From Kribbella sp. CA-293567 (GTDB lineage Bacteria; Actinomycetota; Actinomycetes; Propionibacteriales; Kribbellaceae): a stretch of 64,000 nt of DNA. The position numbers were made by a program, and so were the translations under genes. The notes under the pieces are model-generated. The model was not told the DNA's origin. It was given only the letters and a program-made list of their open reading frames with translations, and made no database searches. Where the stretch lies: positions 2,046,001 through 2,110,000 of the forward strand of contig NZ_CP114065.1 of NCBI RefSeq assembly GCF_027627575.1. The letters run 5' to 3'. Of this stretch, positions 33,274 to 46,352 are shown piece by piece. Each line of letters opens with the position of its first letter. The stretch's first letter is position 1.

Positions 33274-34106
33274 CTGCCGGTCCCATCGACTTGGCGGCCC
33301 TGTGATCTGTGGGCCTGGTGGTTGGAGTTCAGGCGGTCGGTGCTGATCTTCGCAGGCGCCGGTGGATCTGACCGGCGTGAATCACCGAACGTGTTGACCT
33401 CGACCGGTACGCCGCCCAGGGTCCGCAGGCTGGCGATGCCAGGAGGTGGGGACAGTGAGTTCGACAGTTGGATGCACAAAGCGCGCGCCGCGGCACGGTC
33501 GGCAGGGTTCGCCTCAGCGCTTCGCTCGATCTCGTACGGCGCTGTGGTTGCTTCCTTGACACTCACAGAAGCGGCGGAGTGGAACTGCACCTCGACGGTT
33601 TCGCCCGACTGTCGCTGGAAGCCGACGTGGATTCCCTTGTAGCGGCTGCCTTCGGTGTACGAGTGCATCGCCGCGACTGGTCGCCAGCCGGCGGCGCGCA
33701 AACGGTCAACTGTCTGGGAGGTCTGCGAGACCAACTGCTGTGGTGAATCGGACAGCATCGTGTACCGCAGGACGTCGTCCGGCTCGTCGTCGTCGAGTGT
33801 CTCCAGCAGATCGGCGTACTTGCGGGCGAGGGACAGCGGCGATTTCACCCTCGACTCCAGCTTGTATGTGGTGCTGCCGTCCGGCAAAGCGCTGACGAAC
33901 TCAGCCGTGATGGCCGGCTCGTCGACAACTCTTGCGCAGAGGGTCTCCAGCGCACGTCGTACCGGCTCTTGGCCGTGCGCGCTCAGCAGTTCGGCCTTGG
34001 TCGGCACAGGGTCACCCCAGTTGAGGGGATGGTGACGTGCCAGTCGCCGGTGTAGCGCGGCGGGCTCCGGGAGGTCTTCGAGTTGGGCGCCTCCCGTCGT
34101 GGTCAC
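33270..34106 (-). CDS. RelA/SpoT-like nucleotidyltransferase-fold protein
   Basis: 278 residues. The central region matches landmarks of RelA/SpoT synthetase folds: R86/K88/S92/K96 in the stretch ESRVKSPLSLARK, D111 in DDVLRYTM, the Y156-K157-G158-x-H160 loop, and E172-x-Q174-x-H176 (VEVQFHS) followed by SVKEATTAPYE. Similar domains occur as effectors of polymorphic toxins and as toxSAS-type toxins that pyrophosphorylate nucleotides or tRNA. There is no HD hydrolase, TGS or ACT domain and no signal peptide. The tail (about 230-278) is low-complexity and polar. Two small tandem genes follow with 4-nt coupling. Homology is judged by eye and is distant. Confidence 0.6.
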   Translation of the reverse strand: MTTTGGAQLEDLPEPAALHRRLARHHPLNWGDPVPTKAELLSAHGQEPVRRALETLCARVVDEPAITAEFVSALPDGSTTYKLESRVKSPLSLARKYADLLETLDDDEPDDVLRYTMLSDSPQQLVSQTSQTVDRLRAAGWRPVAAMHSYTEGSRYKGIHVGFQRQSGETVEVQFHSAASVSVKEATTAPYEIERSAEANPADRAAARALCIQLSNSLSPPPGIASLRTLGGVPVEVNTFGDSRRSDPPAPAKISTDRLNSNHQAHRSQGRQVDGTGR

Positions 34107-34166
34107 TCGTCAACGGTAAGCAATGTGGGTCTTGCTGTGGGGTGGTTCTTGAGGGCTGTGGATAAG

Positions 34167-35114
34167 TCAGCGGAGGGCGGTGCCGTGGGTGTGGGTGAGG
34201 AGGGTGAGGTCTGCTCGGGTGGGGAGGGATTCCCAGTCGCCGTGGGCGCCTACGCAGAAGGCGCCGCAGGTGGTGGCGCGGGTGAGGCGGGCTTCGGTGG
34301 GGAGGTTGTCGAGGGTGGCGGAGAGGTAGCCGGAGACGAAGGCGTCGCCGGCGCCGATGGAGTCGACGACCGTTACCGACAAGGCCTGTTGGTGGGTGGT
34401 GCCTTCGGCGGTGTGGGCCCAGGCGCCTTTGCTGCCGGCGGTAGTGACGACCTCGGTCGCGTGGCCGTTGAGGAGGTCGGCGACTGAGTCGGGGGCGTCG
34501 GTGAGGATGTCGAGTTCGTCGTCGGAGGCGAAGATTGTGGTGATGTGGGGAAGGAGTTCGCGGAGTGCGGTGGCTGCTTCGGCGCGGGACCAGAGGCGGG
34601 CGCGGTAGTTCACGTCGAGTGAAACCTGTACTCCGGCGGCGGAGGCTGCCTGTACTGCGGCGAGCGTTGCGGCGCGGGCTGTTGCCGAGAGAGCTGGGGT
34701 GATGCCGGTGACGTGGAGGATGCGTGGCACGGCAGTCGGAGAGGCGCCGGTGAGGGCAGTTACGCATTCCTCGGCGGTGAGAGTTGAGCCGGCGGAGCCT
34801 TGGCGGTGGTAGCTGACTCGGGTGATGTCGTGGGCCGGCTGGTCGAAGGCGATGAAGCCGGTGAAGGACTCGTCGGTGAAACGTAGATGGCGGGTGTTGA
34901 CGTTTTCGGCGCGGAGGGTTCGCTGGATCAGGCGACCTGGTTCGTCGTTGCCGACGGCACCTAGCCAGGTGACGTCATGGCCTAGGCGGGCGAGGCCGAT
35001 CGCTACGTTGCTCTCTGATCCGGCGACCGACAGGTGTACGTCGCCGCCTAGTCGCAGTGCTCGGGAAGAGCGTAGCGAGACCATCGCCTCGCCGAAGGTG
35101 AGTACGTCGGTCAT
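34167..35114 (-). CDS. kdgK: PfkB family 2-keto-3-deoxygluconate/galactonate kinase
   Basis: 315 residues, ribokinase fold. Landmarks are TFGEAMVSLR at the start, GGDVHLSVAGSESNVAIGLARLGHDVTWLGAVGNDEPG (PfkB signature 1 region), SLDVNYRARLW, and the C-terminal VVDSIGAGDAFVSGYL with catalytic Asp in GAGD. It phosphorylates 2-keto-3-deoxy sugar acids to the 6-phosphate. With the aldolase gene just upstream it makes the lower part of an Entner-Doudoroff-type or DeLey-Doudoroff branch for uronates or galactonate. It is the last gene of the operon. Confidence 0.85.
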   Translation of the reverse strand: MTDVLTFGEAMVSLRSSRALRLGGDVHLSVAGSESNVAIGLARLGHDVTWLGAVGNDEPGRLIQRTLRAENVNTRHLRFTDESFTGFIAFDQPAHDITRVSYHRQGSAGSTLTAEECVTALTGASPTAVPRILHVTGITPALSATARAATLAAVQAASAAGVQVSLDVNYRARLWSRAEAATALRELLPHITTIFASDDELDILTDAPDSVADLLNGHATEVVTTAGSKGAWAHTAEGTTHQQALSVTVVDSIGAGDAFVSGYLSATLDNLPTEARLTRATTCGAFCVGAHGDWESLPTRADLTLLTHTHGTALR

Positions 35115-35171
35115 CAGAACTCCTCGAGCGAGGGGAAGGCGCGACCGTCGTTCAGGCCAGCCTCAGGGCGG

Positions 35172-35804
35172 TCAGGCATCGGCGACCGCGCGGAGGAAGG
35201 CAGCGGCGCGGCTGGCGAGTTCGGACTGCGAACCGCCGGTGCCGGCGTCGCCGAGAAGGGGAGAGCCCAGGCCGACAGCCAGTGCGCCGGACTGCAGGTA
35301 CTGCGGGGCGGTGGTGACGTCGACTCCGCCGACCGCGATCAAAGGTGCGTCGGGGAGCGGAGCGCGGAGTTCACGGAAGTAGCCAGGCCCATGGAGCTTG
35401 GCGGGGAAGATCTTGACGGCCATCGCGCCTAGATCCAAGGCGGAGATGATCTCGGTCGGAGTGAGCGCGCCGCACAACAAAGGGAGCCCCAGTTCGACGC
35501 TGTGGTGGGCGCCGCGGGTGATGGCCGGCGTGACGACGAAGTCCGCTCGCGCGGCTGCGACCTCGTCTGCCTGAGCCTCGCTGACGACGGTCCCCGCACC
35601 GATCAGCACCGACGCATCGAACTCTGTTCGGGCCCTGGCGATCGCCTCCGCGCCTCCCGGCGTGGTGAGCGAAACTTCAACGATGGTGATCCCGGCAGCC
35701 ACCAGTGCGCGGATGCACTCCAGCGCCCGGTCCGGTCCGTCGGCCCTGATGATGGCCAGTACCTTGCGTTGGGTGAGTTCCGCGAGCATCTGCACTTGGT
35801 TCAC
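35172..35804 (-). CDS. eda: KDPG/KDPGal aldolase
   Basis: 210 residues, class I aldolase barrel: KVLAIIRADGPDRALECIRALVAAGITIVEVSLTTPGG with the catalytic Glu (E43, VEVSLTT), VLIGAGTVVSEAQADEVAAARADFVVTPA, and AMAVKIFPAKLHGPGYFRELRAPLPDAPLIAVGG carrying the Schiff-base Lys of VKIFPA. It splits 2-keto-3-deoxy-6-phosphogluconate or -galactonate to pyruvate and glyceraldehyde 3-phosphate. The start overlaps the stop of the epimerase gene by 4 nt; the kinase follows after 57 bp. It is one operon with them. Confidence 0.93.
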   Translation of the reverse strand: MNQVQMLAELTQRKVLAIIRADGPDRALECIRALVAAGITIVEVSLTTPGGAEAIARARTEFDASVLIGAGTVVSEAQADEVAAARADFVVTPAITRGAHHSVELGLPLLCGALTPTEIISALDLGAMAVKIFPAKLHGPGYFRELRAPLPDAPLIAVGGVDVTTAPQYLQSGALAVGLGSPLLGDAGTGGSQSELASRAAAFLRAVADA

Positions 35805-36637
35805 TCCTTGGACGAAGTCGAAGACGAAACCGTGACGACAAGTCGCCAGCTGAGCTCACCCGAAGCCGGTACTACGGCAGCGTCGCCCGGCCCGGCCTCG
35901 TCCAGCCCGAAGACCCGGCCCAGCATCGGCTCCACCCCCAGACTCCGGTACGGCGCGTCTGCCGGATACCCACCCAGATTCCGCCACACCGCCGTCGAAA
36001 CCGGTTGCCCAGGGCAATTCAAGTGGAAGGTCAGCGTCTGTGGGCCGTCGACAACAGAAGCCGTCGGGCAGTCGACGAGCACCGCGCCGACCGCAGTACC
36101 GTCTGTCGGACCGTAGGTGGCGAGGCCGAGGTCAGACCAGTTGCCGCTTTCCTTCCAGCCCGATCCGTCCTGGGGATACAAACGCCCCACGGTCTCCGCT
36201 GGCACGTCGACGACAGCGCCGACCGCGCAGTCCAGAAGGGCGTGGGCGGCCCAGATGAAGCGGTAACCCGGGGGAGCGATCAAGCGGTAGTCGGCCCAGA
36301 TAGCGCCGGTCTCGTCCATCTCGGCAGGAGCGTCGCCGCCGTTGAAGCGGCGGAGCAGGACCGCGTCGTCGTACGGGACGACGTCCCAGTCATCGTCCTC
36401 GTCGAGTGAACCCCACGGCTGGTTCCAGAGGCCGCCGTGGTCGGGGACACCGCGGACGGTGGGGAAGCACTCATCAAGACCACCGACGTCGATATAAGTC
36501 GTGAAGCCTTCCCGCTCGCCAGAGATCAGGCCCGGGCCGCCCCACAGCCACTCGCGGCCGCCGAGGAACAGCGAGGTCCAGCGGCCGCCGTCGTCCAGAT
36601 CGACGACTACCTCGTTCGTCGGGGGTTCGGTCACCAT
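35801..36637 (-). CDS. Aldose-epimerase-like sugar-binding protein
   Basis: 278 residues from the ATG at 36637, which overlaps the last codons of the dehydratase stump (GAATGGTGA); a longer frame to 36793 reads low-complexity Arg/Gly and belongs to that stump region. The strand-rich sequence (VVVDLDDGGRWTSLFLGGREWLWGG, ECFPTVRGVPDHGGLWNQPW, HALLDCAVGAVVDVPAE, SLGVEPMLGRVFGLDEA) looks like the galactose-mutarotase supersandwich fold: H in PDHG and E in GVEPMLG may be the catalytic pair. It probably interconverts anomers of the acid sugar fed into the kinase-aldolase pathway. Assignment is moderate. Confidence 0.65.
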   Translation of the reverse strand: MVTEPPTNEVVVDLDDGGRWTSLFLGGREWLWGGPGLISGEREGFTTYIDVGGLDECFPTVRGVPDHGGLWNQPWGSLDEDDDWDVVPYDDAVLLRRFNGGDAPAEMDETGAIWADYRLIAPPGYRFIWAAHALLDCAVGAVVDVPAETVGRLYPQDGSGWKESGNWSDLGLATYGPTDGTAVGAVLVDCPTASVVDGPQTLTFHLNCPGQPVSTAVWRNLGGYPADAPYRSLGVEPMLGRVFGLDEAGPGDAAVVPASGELSWRLVVTVSSSTSSKE

Positions 36638-36745
36638 TCCGCGAAAGATCCGTCCTCGTGTGTCCACACCGGGCTGCGCCAAGCGTGGCGCATCTGGTCC
36701 ACCGACCGTACCGCGCCCTCGTCCGCAGTGATCCCCACCCCGGCG
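36631..36745 (-). pseudogene. 3' stump of a mandelate-racemase-family dehydratase (DgoD-like)
   Basis: The last ~35 codons before TGA 36631-36633 read VGITADEGAVRSVDQMRHAW then RSPVWTHEDGSFAEW. This is the characteristic C-terminus of enolase-superfamily sugar-acid dehydratases (D-galactonate and D-mannonate dehydratases end with a WR-x-PV-x-x-H-x-DGS-x-AEW pattern). Upstream the frame loses all resemblance and runs into a hairpin, so about 90 percent of the gene is gone. The stump still overlaps the epimerase start, preserving the original operon junction. Confidence 0.6.
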
Positions 36746-36823
36746 CCGACCCGGCGGCACCGACCGCGACCTTGCTGAAGGCACTGATCGCACCGAAGAC
36801 CTGATGCTCGGCCGGTACTGAGT

Positions 36824-36861
36824 GTGGTGGTCGGTGACTTCGCGGGAACACCGACCACCAC
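36824..36861. terminator. Hairpin upstream of the sugar-acid operon
   Basis: GTGGTGGTCGGTG and CACCGACCACCAC form a perfect 13-bp stem with a 12-nt loop, at the deletion side of the dehydratase stump. It may be the terminator of a lost or distant gene. Confidence 0.5.
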
Positions 36862-37017
36862 TGACGTCTATTGGATCAGATCCCCGAGGGGTTGGGCACC
36901 AGTGGGCACCTCTTGGTCACCTGGGTGACTGTCGGTGTCGAGTCGCGCCAGTCAGGGTGACGACTCCGATCCGGAACTACGCTATCCTGCAAGGCTGGTC
37001 TCAGCGAACGTCGAAGC

Positions 37018-37102
37018 GAAAGGAGATGCCATGCAGCGGCGAACCTAGCCGCCCACCCCCGGACGGTCCGGGTGGCACGGCGGCGGTTCCGAGAGGAACG
37101 AG
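37018..37102 (+). promoter_or_regulatory. Leader with 5-codon upstream ORF and hairpin
   Basis: AAAGGAGAT (37018-37026) precedes ATG 37031, which opens MQRRT and stops at TAG (37046-37048). Next is a G/C hairpin (CCGGA/TCCGG core with flanking CCAC/GTGG, 37052-37074), then GAGAGGAACGAG and the main ATG at 37103. The short ORF is in frame with the main gene with no other stop between, so it is either a regulatory upstream ORF or an amber-interrupted N-terminal extension. The 280-bp region before it (36746-37017) holds no gene, only short dyads such as GTCACCTGGGTGAC (36916-36929). Confidence 0.5.
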
Positions 37103-37396
37103 ATGTCCCGCACAGACAAGACGAAACCCCTGTGGGTTCGTCACATCGAGCATGCCCCCCGCGCGGTCCATGACCACCGCTTCGGCCCCTGTGACCTGCC
37201 TCCGGCCCCGACCCGCGAGACCCCCGACACCCGCTGCCGCTGGGACCACCCCGCCGCGATCTTCTACCGCGCCACCTGCTGCGCCGGCTGCAGCGTCCGT
37301 GGCTGTGTCAAAGAGCGCCAGGGAATGAACGCCGCCGAGAACCGCAGGTCCCGCTACCAGGCCCGCGAGGAAGCCCGTCGGTACGTCCGCGACTGA
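37103..37396 (+). CDS. Conserved small Cys/His-rich protein
   Basis: 97 residues, basic. Its opening SRTDKTKPLWVRHIEHAPRA and VHDHRFGPCDLP are, as I recall, conserved among uncharacterised actinobacterial proteins. The middle has Cys in CRWDHP, ATCCAGCSVRGC, which with neighbouring His could bind zinc. The C-terminus is Arg-rich (AAENRRSRYQAREEARR), suggesting contact with nucleic acid or ribosome. GAGAGGAA lies 7 nt before the ATG. It is preceded by an unusual upstream ORF, which suggests translational control. Function is unknown. Confidence 0.75.
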   Translation: MSRTDKTKPLWVRHIEHAPRAVHDHRFGPCDLPPAPTRETPDTRCRWDHPAAIFYRATCCAGCSVRGCVKERQGMNAAENRRSRYQAREEARRYVRD

Positions 37397-37410
37397 GCTC
37401 TGGGCATGCC

Positions 37411-37441
37411 AACGGCCCGGACGCCAGGCGCCCGGGCCGTT
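37411..37441. terminator. Bidirectional terminator-like hairpin
   Basis: AACGGCCCGG pairs with CCGGGCCGTT (10 bp) around an 11-nt loop that can itself pair, midway between two converging genes. Confidence 0.7.
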
Positions 37442-37460
37442 CAGCAGCTTCTTACAGCAG

Positions 37461-38885
<1,425 letters not shown>

Positions 38886-38953
38886 AGGTGGCGTACGGCG
38901 CCCGCCGGTGGGCGAGCGTCGTACTGGCTCCCTTCGTGGTTGGTGGTGGGAGA

Positions 38954-40998
<2,045 letters not shown>

Positions 40999-41001
40999 CG
41001 G

Positions 41002-41982
41002 TCAGCCCTCCTTGCGGGTACGGGGATCGAGGAGCAGGTAGGCGACGTCCGCGATCAGGTTGGCGACCAGCACCGACATCGTGATCACCAGGAAGATGCC
41101 CTGCAGCAGGGGGTAGTCCTTGGAACCGACGGCCTGGAACAGGTTGTAGCCGATCCCGGGGTAGGAGAAGACGATCTCCACCAGCAGCGTGCCGCCGACG
41201 ATGAAACCGAGCGACAGGGCGAACCCCGACACGTTCGGCAGCAGCGCGTTGCGGGCGGCGTAGTTGAGCATCACCCGGCGCTCGGACAGGCCCTTGGCGT
41301 GCGCGACGGTGATGTAGTCCTCCGACGCGACGGTGACCATCATGTTGCGCATGCTGAGGATCCAGCCGCTTACCGAGGAGATCAGGATGGTGATGGCCGG
41401 CAGCAGGCTGTGCTGGACGGCGCTGGCGATGAACTCGCCGTTCCAGGACGGCACCAGGCCGGGCTCGTAGCCACCCGACGACGGGAAGAAGCTGCCACTG
41501 CCTGCCAGCAGGGCGATCGCCAGCAGGCCGAGCCAGAAGTAGGGGATCGACGAGATGAACGTCGTCACCGGCAGCAGGCCGTCGAGCCAGGAGCCGCGCC
41601 GCCAGCCGGCCAGTACGCCGAGGCCGGTGCCGAGGGCGAAGCTGATCACGGTGGTGATGCCGACCAGCGCGATGGTCCACGGCAGGCTCTGGCCGAGGAC
41701 CTCCGAGACCGGGGTCGGGAAGAAGGTGAAGGACAGCCCGAGGTCGCCACGGAACACCTGGGCCCAGTAGTCGGTGTACTGGCTCCACAGACTCGCGTTC
41801 TTGTCCAGGCCGAACAGCACGTACAGCGACTGGATCGCCTCGGTGCTCATCTGGCCCTGGAACTTGTTGATCAGCGAGGTGACCGGGTCGCCCGGGATCA
41901 TCCGGGGAATGAAGAAGTTGATCGTGATCGCGGCCCAGGCGGTGAACAGGTAGAACGCGATCCGCTGCAGCAGGAACTTCAC
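41002..41982 (-). CDS. ABC importer permease, OppB/DppB type
   Basis: 326 residues from GTG 41982; this start overlaps the upstream ATPase stop in GTGA and puts the first span ([30 protein letters not shown]) at the N-terminus, as in the family. The EAA loop reads [31 protein letters not shown]. Six spans. The large second periplasmic segment ([29 protein letters not shown]) is typical of OppB-type proteins. Confidence 0.92.
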   Translation of the reverse strand: MKFLLQRIAFYLFTAWAAITINFFIPRMIPGDPVTSLINKFQGQMSTEAIQSLYVLFGLDKNASLWSQYTDYWAQVFRGDLGLSFTFFPTPVSEVLGQSLPWTIALVGITTVISFALGTGLGVLAGWRRGSWLDGLLPVTTFISSIPYFWLGLLAIALLAGSGSFFPSSGGYEPGLVPSWNGEFIASAVQHSLLPAITILISSVSGWILSMRNMMVTVASEDYITVAHAKGLSERRVMLNYAARNALLPNVSGFALSLGFIVGGTLLVEIVFSYPGIGYNLFQAVGSKDYPLLQGIFLVITMSVLVANLIADVAYLLLDPRTRKEG

Positions 41983-43046
41983 TTGGCGGCCCCTTCCTCG
42001 TAGAGCCAGCAAGCGGCCCAGTGTTCGCCCTCGCCGGCGATGACCGGCAACTCGAACCTGGGCGGCAGTTCGGTGGAGCACTTCGGCATCGCGTGCACGC
42101 AGCGCGGGTGGAACCGGCAGCCGGTCGGCGGTGCGATCAGGCTGGGCGGCTCGCCGCCGCCCTCGTCCTCGGGGGCGTCCTTCGGGTCACCGACCCGGTC
42201 CAGCCGGTCCGGGTCCGGCGCGCTCTCGATCAGCAGCCGGGTGTACGGGTGCGCCGGATTCTGGGTGACGGTCTCGGAGTCGCCGCCCTCGACCATCCGG
42301 CCGGCGTACATCACCAGGGTCTCGTCGGCGAAGTACCGGGCCGAGGCGATGTCGTGGGTGATGTAGAGGATGGCTAAGTTCAGTCGTTCCTTCAAGTCCC
42401 GGAGCAAGTTCAGTACGCCGAGGCGGATCGACACGTCGAGCATCGAGACCGGCTCGTCGGCCAGCAGCACCTCGGGGTTGGCGCCGAGGGCGCGGGCGAT
42501 CGACACCCGCTGGCGCTGGCCGCCGGACAGTTCGTGCGGGAACTTGTCCAGGTAGCGCTCGGGCGGGGTCAGCTGCACGCGCAGCAGCAGGGCGTTCAGG
42601 TTCTGCTCCAGCTCGGCCTGGCCCTTGCCGGCGCGGCCGTGGATCTTCAGCGCCCGGGTCAGGTGGTACCGCACGGTGTGGACCGGGTTCAGGGAGGCGA
42701 ACGGGTCCTGGAAGATCATCTGGACCTGGCGGCAGTAGGCGCGGAAGCCGCGCCCGCCGCGCACGGTGACCGAGTCACCGTGCAGCCGGATGTCGCCGTC
42801 GGTGCGGGTGTAGAGCTGGGCCATCAACCGGGCCACGGTGGACTTGCCCGAGCCGGATTCGCCGACCAGCGCGGTGACCCGCCCCCGGCGAAGCGTCAGC
42901 CGGACGTCGTCCACCGCGTGGACGGCTTTGCGCTCCTTGGAGAACAGGTCGCGCAGCCCCCGCCGTACGGGGAAGTGTTTGGTGAGGCCTTCGGCCTCGA
43001 GGACCACGTCGCCCGTGGTCGACTGCTCTGTCTGGGTCGCCGTCAT
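41979..43046 (-). CDS. ABC importer ATPase, OppF/DppF type
   Basis: 355 residues with Walker [12 protein letters not shown]-loop [16 protein letters not shown], signature [15 protein letters not shown], Walker [13 protein letters not shown] and switch ITHDIASA. The C-terminal oligopeptide-type region has the [20 protein letters not shown]ys motif. N-terminal [25 protein letters not shown] is typical for OppF. It is the second gene of the operon, 80 bp after the binding-protein gene and separated from it by a strong hairpin. Confidence 0.93.
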   Translation of the reverse strand: MTATQTEQSTTGDVVLEAEGLTKHFPVRRGLRDLFSKERKAVHAVDDVRLTLRRGRVTALVGESGSGKSTVARLMAQLYTRTDGDIRLHGDSVTVRGGRGFRAYCRQVQMIFQDPFASLNPVHTVRYHLTRALKIHGRAGKGQAELEQNLNALLLRVQLTPPERYLDKFPHELSGGQRQRVSIARALGANPEVLLADEPVSMLDVSIRLGVLNLLRDLKERLNLAILYITHDIASARYFADETLVMYAGRMVEGGDSETVTQNPAHPYTRLLIESAPDPDRLDRVGDPKDAPEDEGGGEPPSLIAPPTGCRFHPRCVHAMPKCSTELPPRFELPVIAGEGEHWAACWLYEEGAAK

Positions 43047-43079
43047 GACGTTCTCGATACTCCTAGCTCGATCGCGGCA

Positions 43080-43119
43080 CCGCGGCCGGGATCCCCAGGT
43101 GGTGGGATCCCGGCCGCGG
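43080..43119 (-). other. Intercistronic 16-bp hairpin between binding-protein and ABC genes
   Basis: CGCGGCCGGGATCCC (43081-43095) and its perfect complement (43104-43118), plus one further pair, enclose an 8-nt loop. It lies 7 bp after the substrate-binding-protein stop. Such elements often act as leaky terminators or RNA-stability stems that keep the binding protein in excess over the membrane parts. Confidence 0.6.
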
Positions 43120-43126
43120 CGATTCC

Positions 43127-44806
43127 TCAGGAGCCCGCGGGCTTCAGGTTCAGGACGATCTGGAGTGCGTTCTGCTGGGTCGGCTGCGCCGGGCCGTACG
43201 GGTTGGCCTCGTCCGGCCAGCCCTGCCAGTTCTTGGTGCTGTACAGCGCGCCGACGTTGGAGGCTCCGGTCGGGATGATCGGCATCTGCTCGACCATGAT
43301 CTTCTGGAGCGTGTTCAGCGCCTCGGTGCGGGCCGCGTCGTCGGTGGCGTTGGCGTACGCGTCCAGCGCCTTGGTGGCCTCGGGGGAGTTGAAGCGGCCG
43401 TAGTTGCCGCTCACGCCGCCCTTGCCGATCGGCTTGAGCAGCTTGCCGTCCATGATGTTCTGGTAGATGTCGTACGGCGTCGCGCCACCGTTGGTCCAGT
43501 GCATGCCGGCCTGGAAGGTGCCCTCGTCGAAGGCCTTGAACCAGGCGTCCTGGTTGGCCTTGTCGACGGTCGCCTTGATCCCGATCGTGGACAGGTTGTC
43601 CTTGATGATCTCCAGGCTGGTGATGTAGTCCGACCAGCCGGCCGGGTCGGTCAGCGCGATGGTGACCGGCTTGCCGGCCGGGTCCTTCAGCACGTCGCCC
43701 TCGAGCTTGAAGCCGGCGCTCGCCAGTTCGGTCTTGGCGGCCTCGACGTCGACGGAGTGCTTCTTGTCCTTGAACTCCGCGGAGATGAACGGCTCACCGG
43801 CCGGCAGCGGGATGCCGGTGTCGGACTCGATCTTCGGGTAGAAGTAGCCGGCCTCGGCCTGCATGAAGATGTCGTCGCGGTTGATCACCTTGTTCATCGC
43901 CCGCCGCAGCGCCGGGTTGTCGAACGGCTTGACGGTGGTGTTGATCCACAGGCCGTGGATGCCGAGGTTCGCCGGCGCCCAGACCTTGTGGTTCTTCTCG
44001 TCCTTCTTCTGGAAGACCGTCTTCACGTTCGGGACGAAGACGAAGCTCCACTCCGAGGCGCCGTTGGACAACGCGGTGGTCTGCGCGTTGTTGTCGTTGT
44101 ACGACGTGTACCGCAGTTCCTTGACCTTCGGCAGGTCCTGCCAGTACGAGTCGCGGACCTCCAGCGTGGTGCTCTGCGGGGTGAACGACTTCAGCTTGTA
44201 CGGGCCGGTGCCGATCGGGTTCTTCAGGGTGTCCTGGTTCGGGTCCTTGAGCGCGGACCACTGCGCCTTCGGCACGACGAACACGGTGAGGATCTTGTTC
44301 TGGTTGGTGAACTGGGACTTGGTGAAGGTCAGGTCGACCTTGTTCCCGGTGGCGGTGATCGTGCCGTACGGGATGGCGTCGATGTTCAGGCCTTCGTTGT
44401 CCTTGCGGAGCTGGAAGGAGTACGCGACGTCGTCGGCCGTCATCGGCGAGCCGTCGGAGAACTTCACGCCGTCGCGGACGGTGAGCGACAGCTTGGTGAA
44501 GTTGTCGGCCCACTTCCACTCCGTGGCCAACCAGGGCTTGCCCGGCTCGGAGGGCTTGATGCCGTTGATCATCACCAGCGGCTCGTAGATCATCCAGCGG
44601 TAGCCCAGCGAGGCCCCCGAGGACGAGCCCAGGAAGGGGTTGTGGTTCTCGGTCTGGGGACCGTTCGGCATGCCGACGTTCAGCACCGTCGCGGTGCTGA
44701 CGGCGCCGGCCGTCTCGTTCTTGGCATCCCCGTTACTGCAGGCAGCCAGTGTGACTGCCGCGAGCACGCCCGTGAGGGCTAGCGCGACTGAGCGTCGAGC
44801 TCGCAT
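43127..44806 (-). CDS. Family-5 oligosaccharide/oligopeptide-binding lipoprotein
   Basis: 559 residues from ATG 44806 (AGGAGG 6 nt upstream). Lipobox LAAC gives lipid-modified Cys23. Family 5 (SBP_bac_5) traits: [53 protein letters not shown], and [10 protein letters not shown]. This family includes peptide binders and also binders of beta-glucan oligosaccharides, such as those of Thermotoga. Here linkage with GH1, GH16, GH30 and LacI genes favours a beta-glucan oligosaccharide. First gene of the operon; a LacI-type box lies 88 bp before the start. Confidence 0.92.
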   Translation of the reverse strand: MRARRSVALALTGVLAAVTLAACSNGDAKNETAGAVSTATVLNVGMPNGPQTENHNPFLGSSSGASLGYRWMIYEPLVMINGIKPSEPGKPWLATEWKWADNFTKLSLTVRDGVKFSDGSPMTADDVAYSFQLRKDNEGLNIDAIPYGTITATGNKVDLTFTKSQFTNQNKILTVFVVPKAQWSALKDPNQDTLKNPIGTGPYKLKSFTPQSTTLEVRDSYWQDLPKVKELRYTSYNDNNAQTTALSNGASEWSFVFVPNVKTVFQKKDEKNHKVWAPANLGIHGLWINTTVKPFDNPALRRAMNKVINRDDIFMQAEAGYFYPKIESDTGIPLPAGEPFISAEFKDKKHSVDVEAAKTELASAGFKLEGDVLKDPAGKPVTIALTDPAGWSDYITSLEIIKDNLSTIGIKATVDKANQDAWFKAFDEGTFQAGMHWTNGGATPYDIYQNIMDGKLLKPIGKGGVSGNYGRFNSPEATKALDAYANATDDAARTEALNTLQKIMVEQMPIIPTGASNVGALYSTKNWQGWPDEANPYGPAQPTQQNALQIVLNLKPAGS

Positions 44807-44893
44807 CGTTCCTCCTGTGTTTCGTCCAACTGGTTGGCGGATGACTGTCGATTGACGGTCGGGTGGAGCCTGGGGGGCCTTCGCATCGTGCCG

Positions 44894-44907
44894 TGAAAGC
44901 GCTCTCA
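44894..44907 (-). promoter_or_regulatory. LacI-type operator before transporter operon
   Basis: On the minus strand it reads TGAGAGCGCTTTCA, a near-perfect dyad centred on the CG of GCGC. It matches the site at 50518-50531 (TGAGAACGCTCTCA). A GATATTC -10-like element stands just upstream in the direction of transcription. Confidence 0.7.
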
Positions 44908-44974
44908 TGGGAATATCGGCGGCGCTAACAGATCGGTATCGGTGCTGAGCTGTCTTCGTGGTGCGGTGCTGTCA

Positions 44975-45010
44975 CCGGCGGCGGGGCGGGGGCAGCCACC
45001 CCGCCGCCGG
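44975..45010 (-). terminator. Terminator of the LacI gene
   Basis: CCGGCGGCGGGG and CCCCGCCGCCGG form a perfect 12-bp stem with a 12-nt loop, 16 bp after the LacI stop. The T-run AGCTTTT lies on the plus-strand side only, so efficiency on the minus strand is uncertain. Confidence 0.6.
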
Positions 45011-45026
45011 AGCTTTTGCGGCGGTT

Positions 45027-46052
<1,026 letters not shown>

Positions 46053-46108
46053 TTCAGCTCCCCTCGGGCGGTTGGGGTTTCTGTTGCCGGCAGATGAACG
46101 GGATGTTC

Positions 46109-46132
46109 GGAACCGGTTTCGGAAGCGGTTCC
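46109..46132. promoter_or_regulatory. Adjacent dyads in the LacI/ROK divergent region
   Basis: GGAACCGGTTTC (46109-46120) and GGAAGCGGTTCC (46121-46132) are two abutting near-palindromes, 57-80 bp upstream of the lacI start; together they form a larger imperfect dyad. They may bind the LacI or the ROK protein. The rest of 46053-46352 has no gene. Confidence 0.5.
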
Positions 46133-46352
46133 GTAGAGTGAAGCCGAGTGAGTCAGCTCACGTCAATCACGGTGCGATAACGAATCAGGACTAAGTTCAC
46201 GATTTGTAAGAAGTCCATCGTTGTCCACAGGTTGCTGTTCGCCGAGCTCTTCCGGACGACCGCTGGTGCATGATGGACTTCTCCGGCGAGGTATCGATCT
46301 CAGCCTCCGGCCGGCCGTGACTCCGAGGCTTTTCGAGGGTGGACCGCAAACA

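Noticed and set aside
36638..36793. N-terminal extension of the epimerase-like protein
   Set aside because: The extension lies over the dehydratase stump in another frame and is Arg/Gly/Pro-rich; the ATG at 36637 gives an operon-type overlap.
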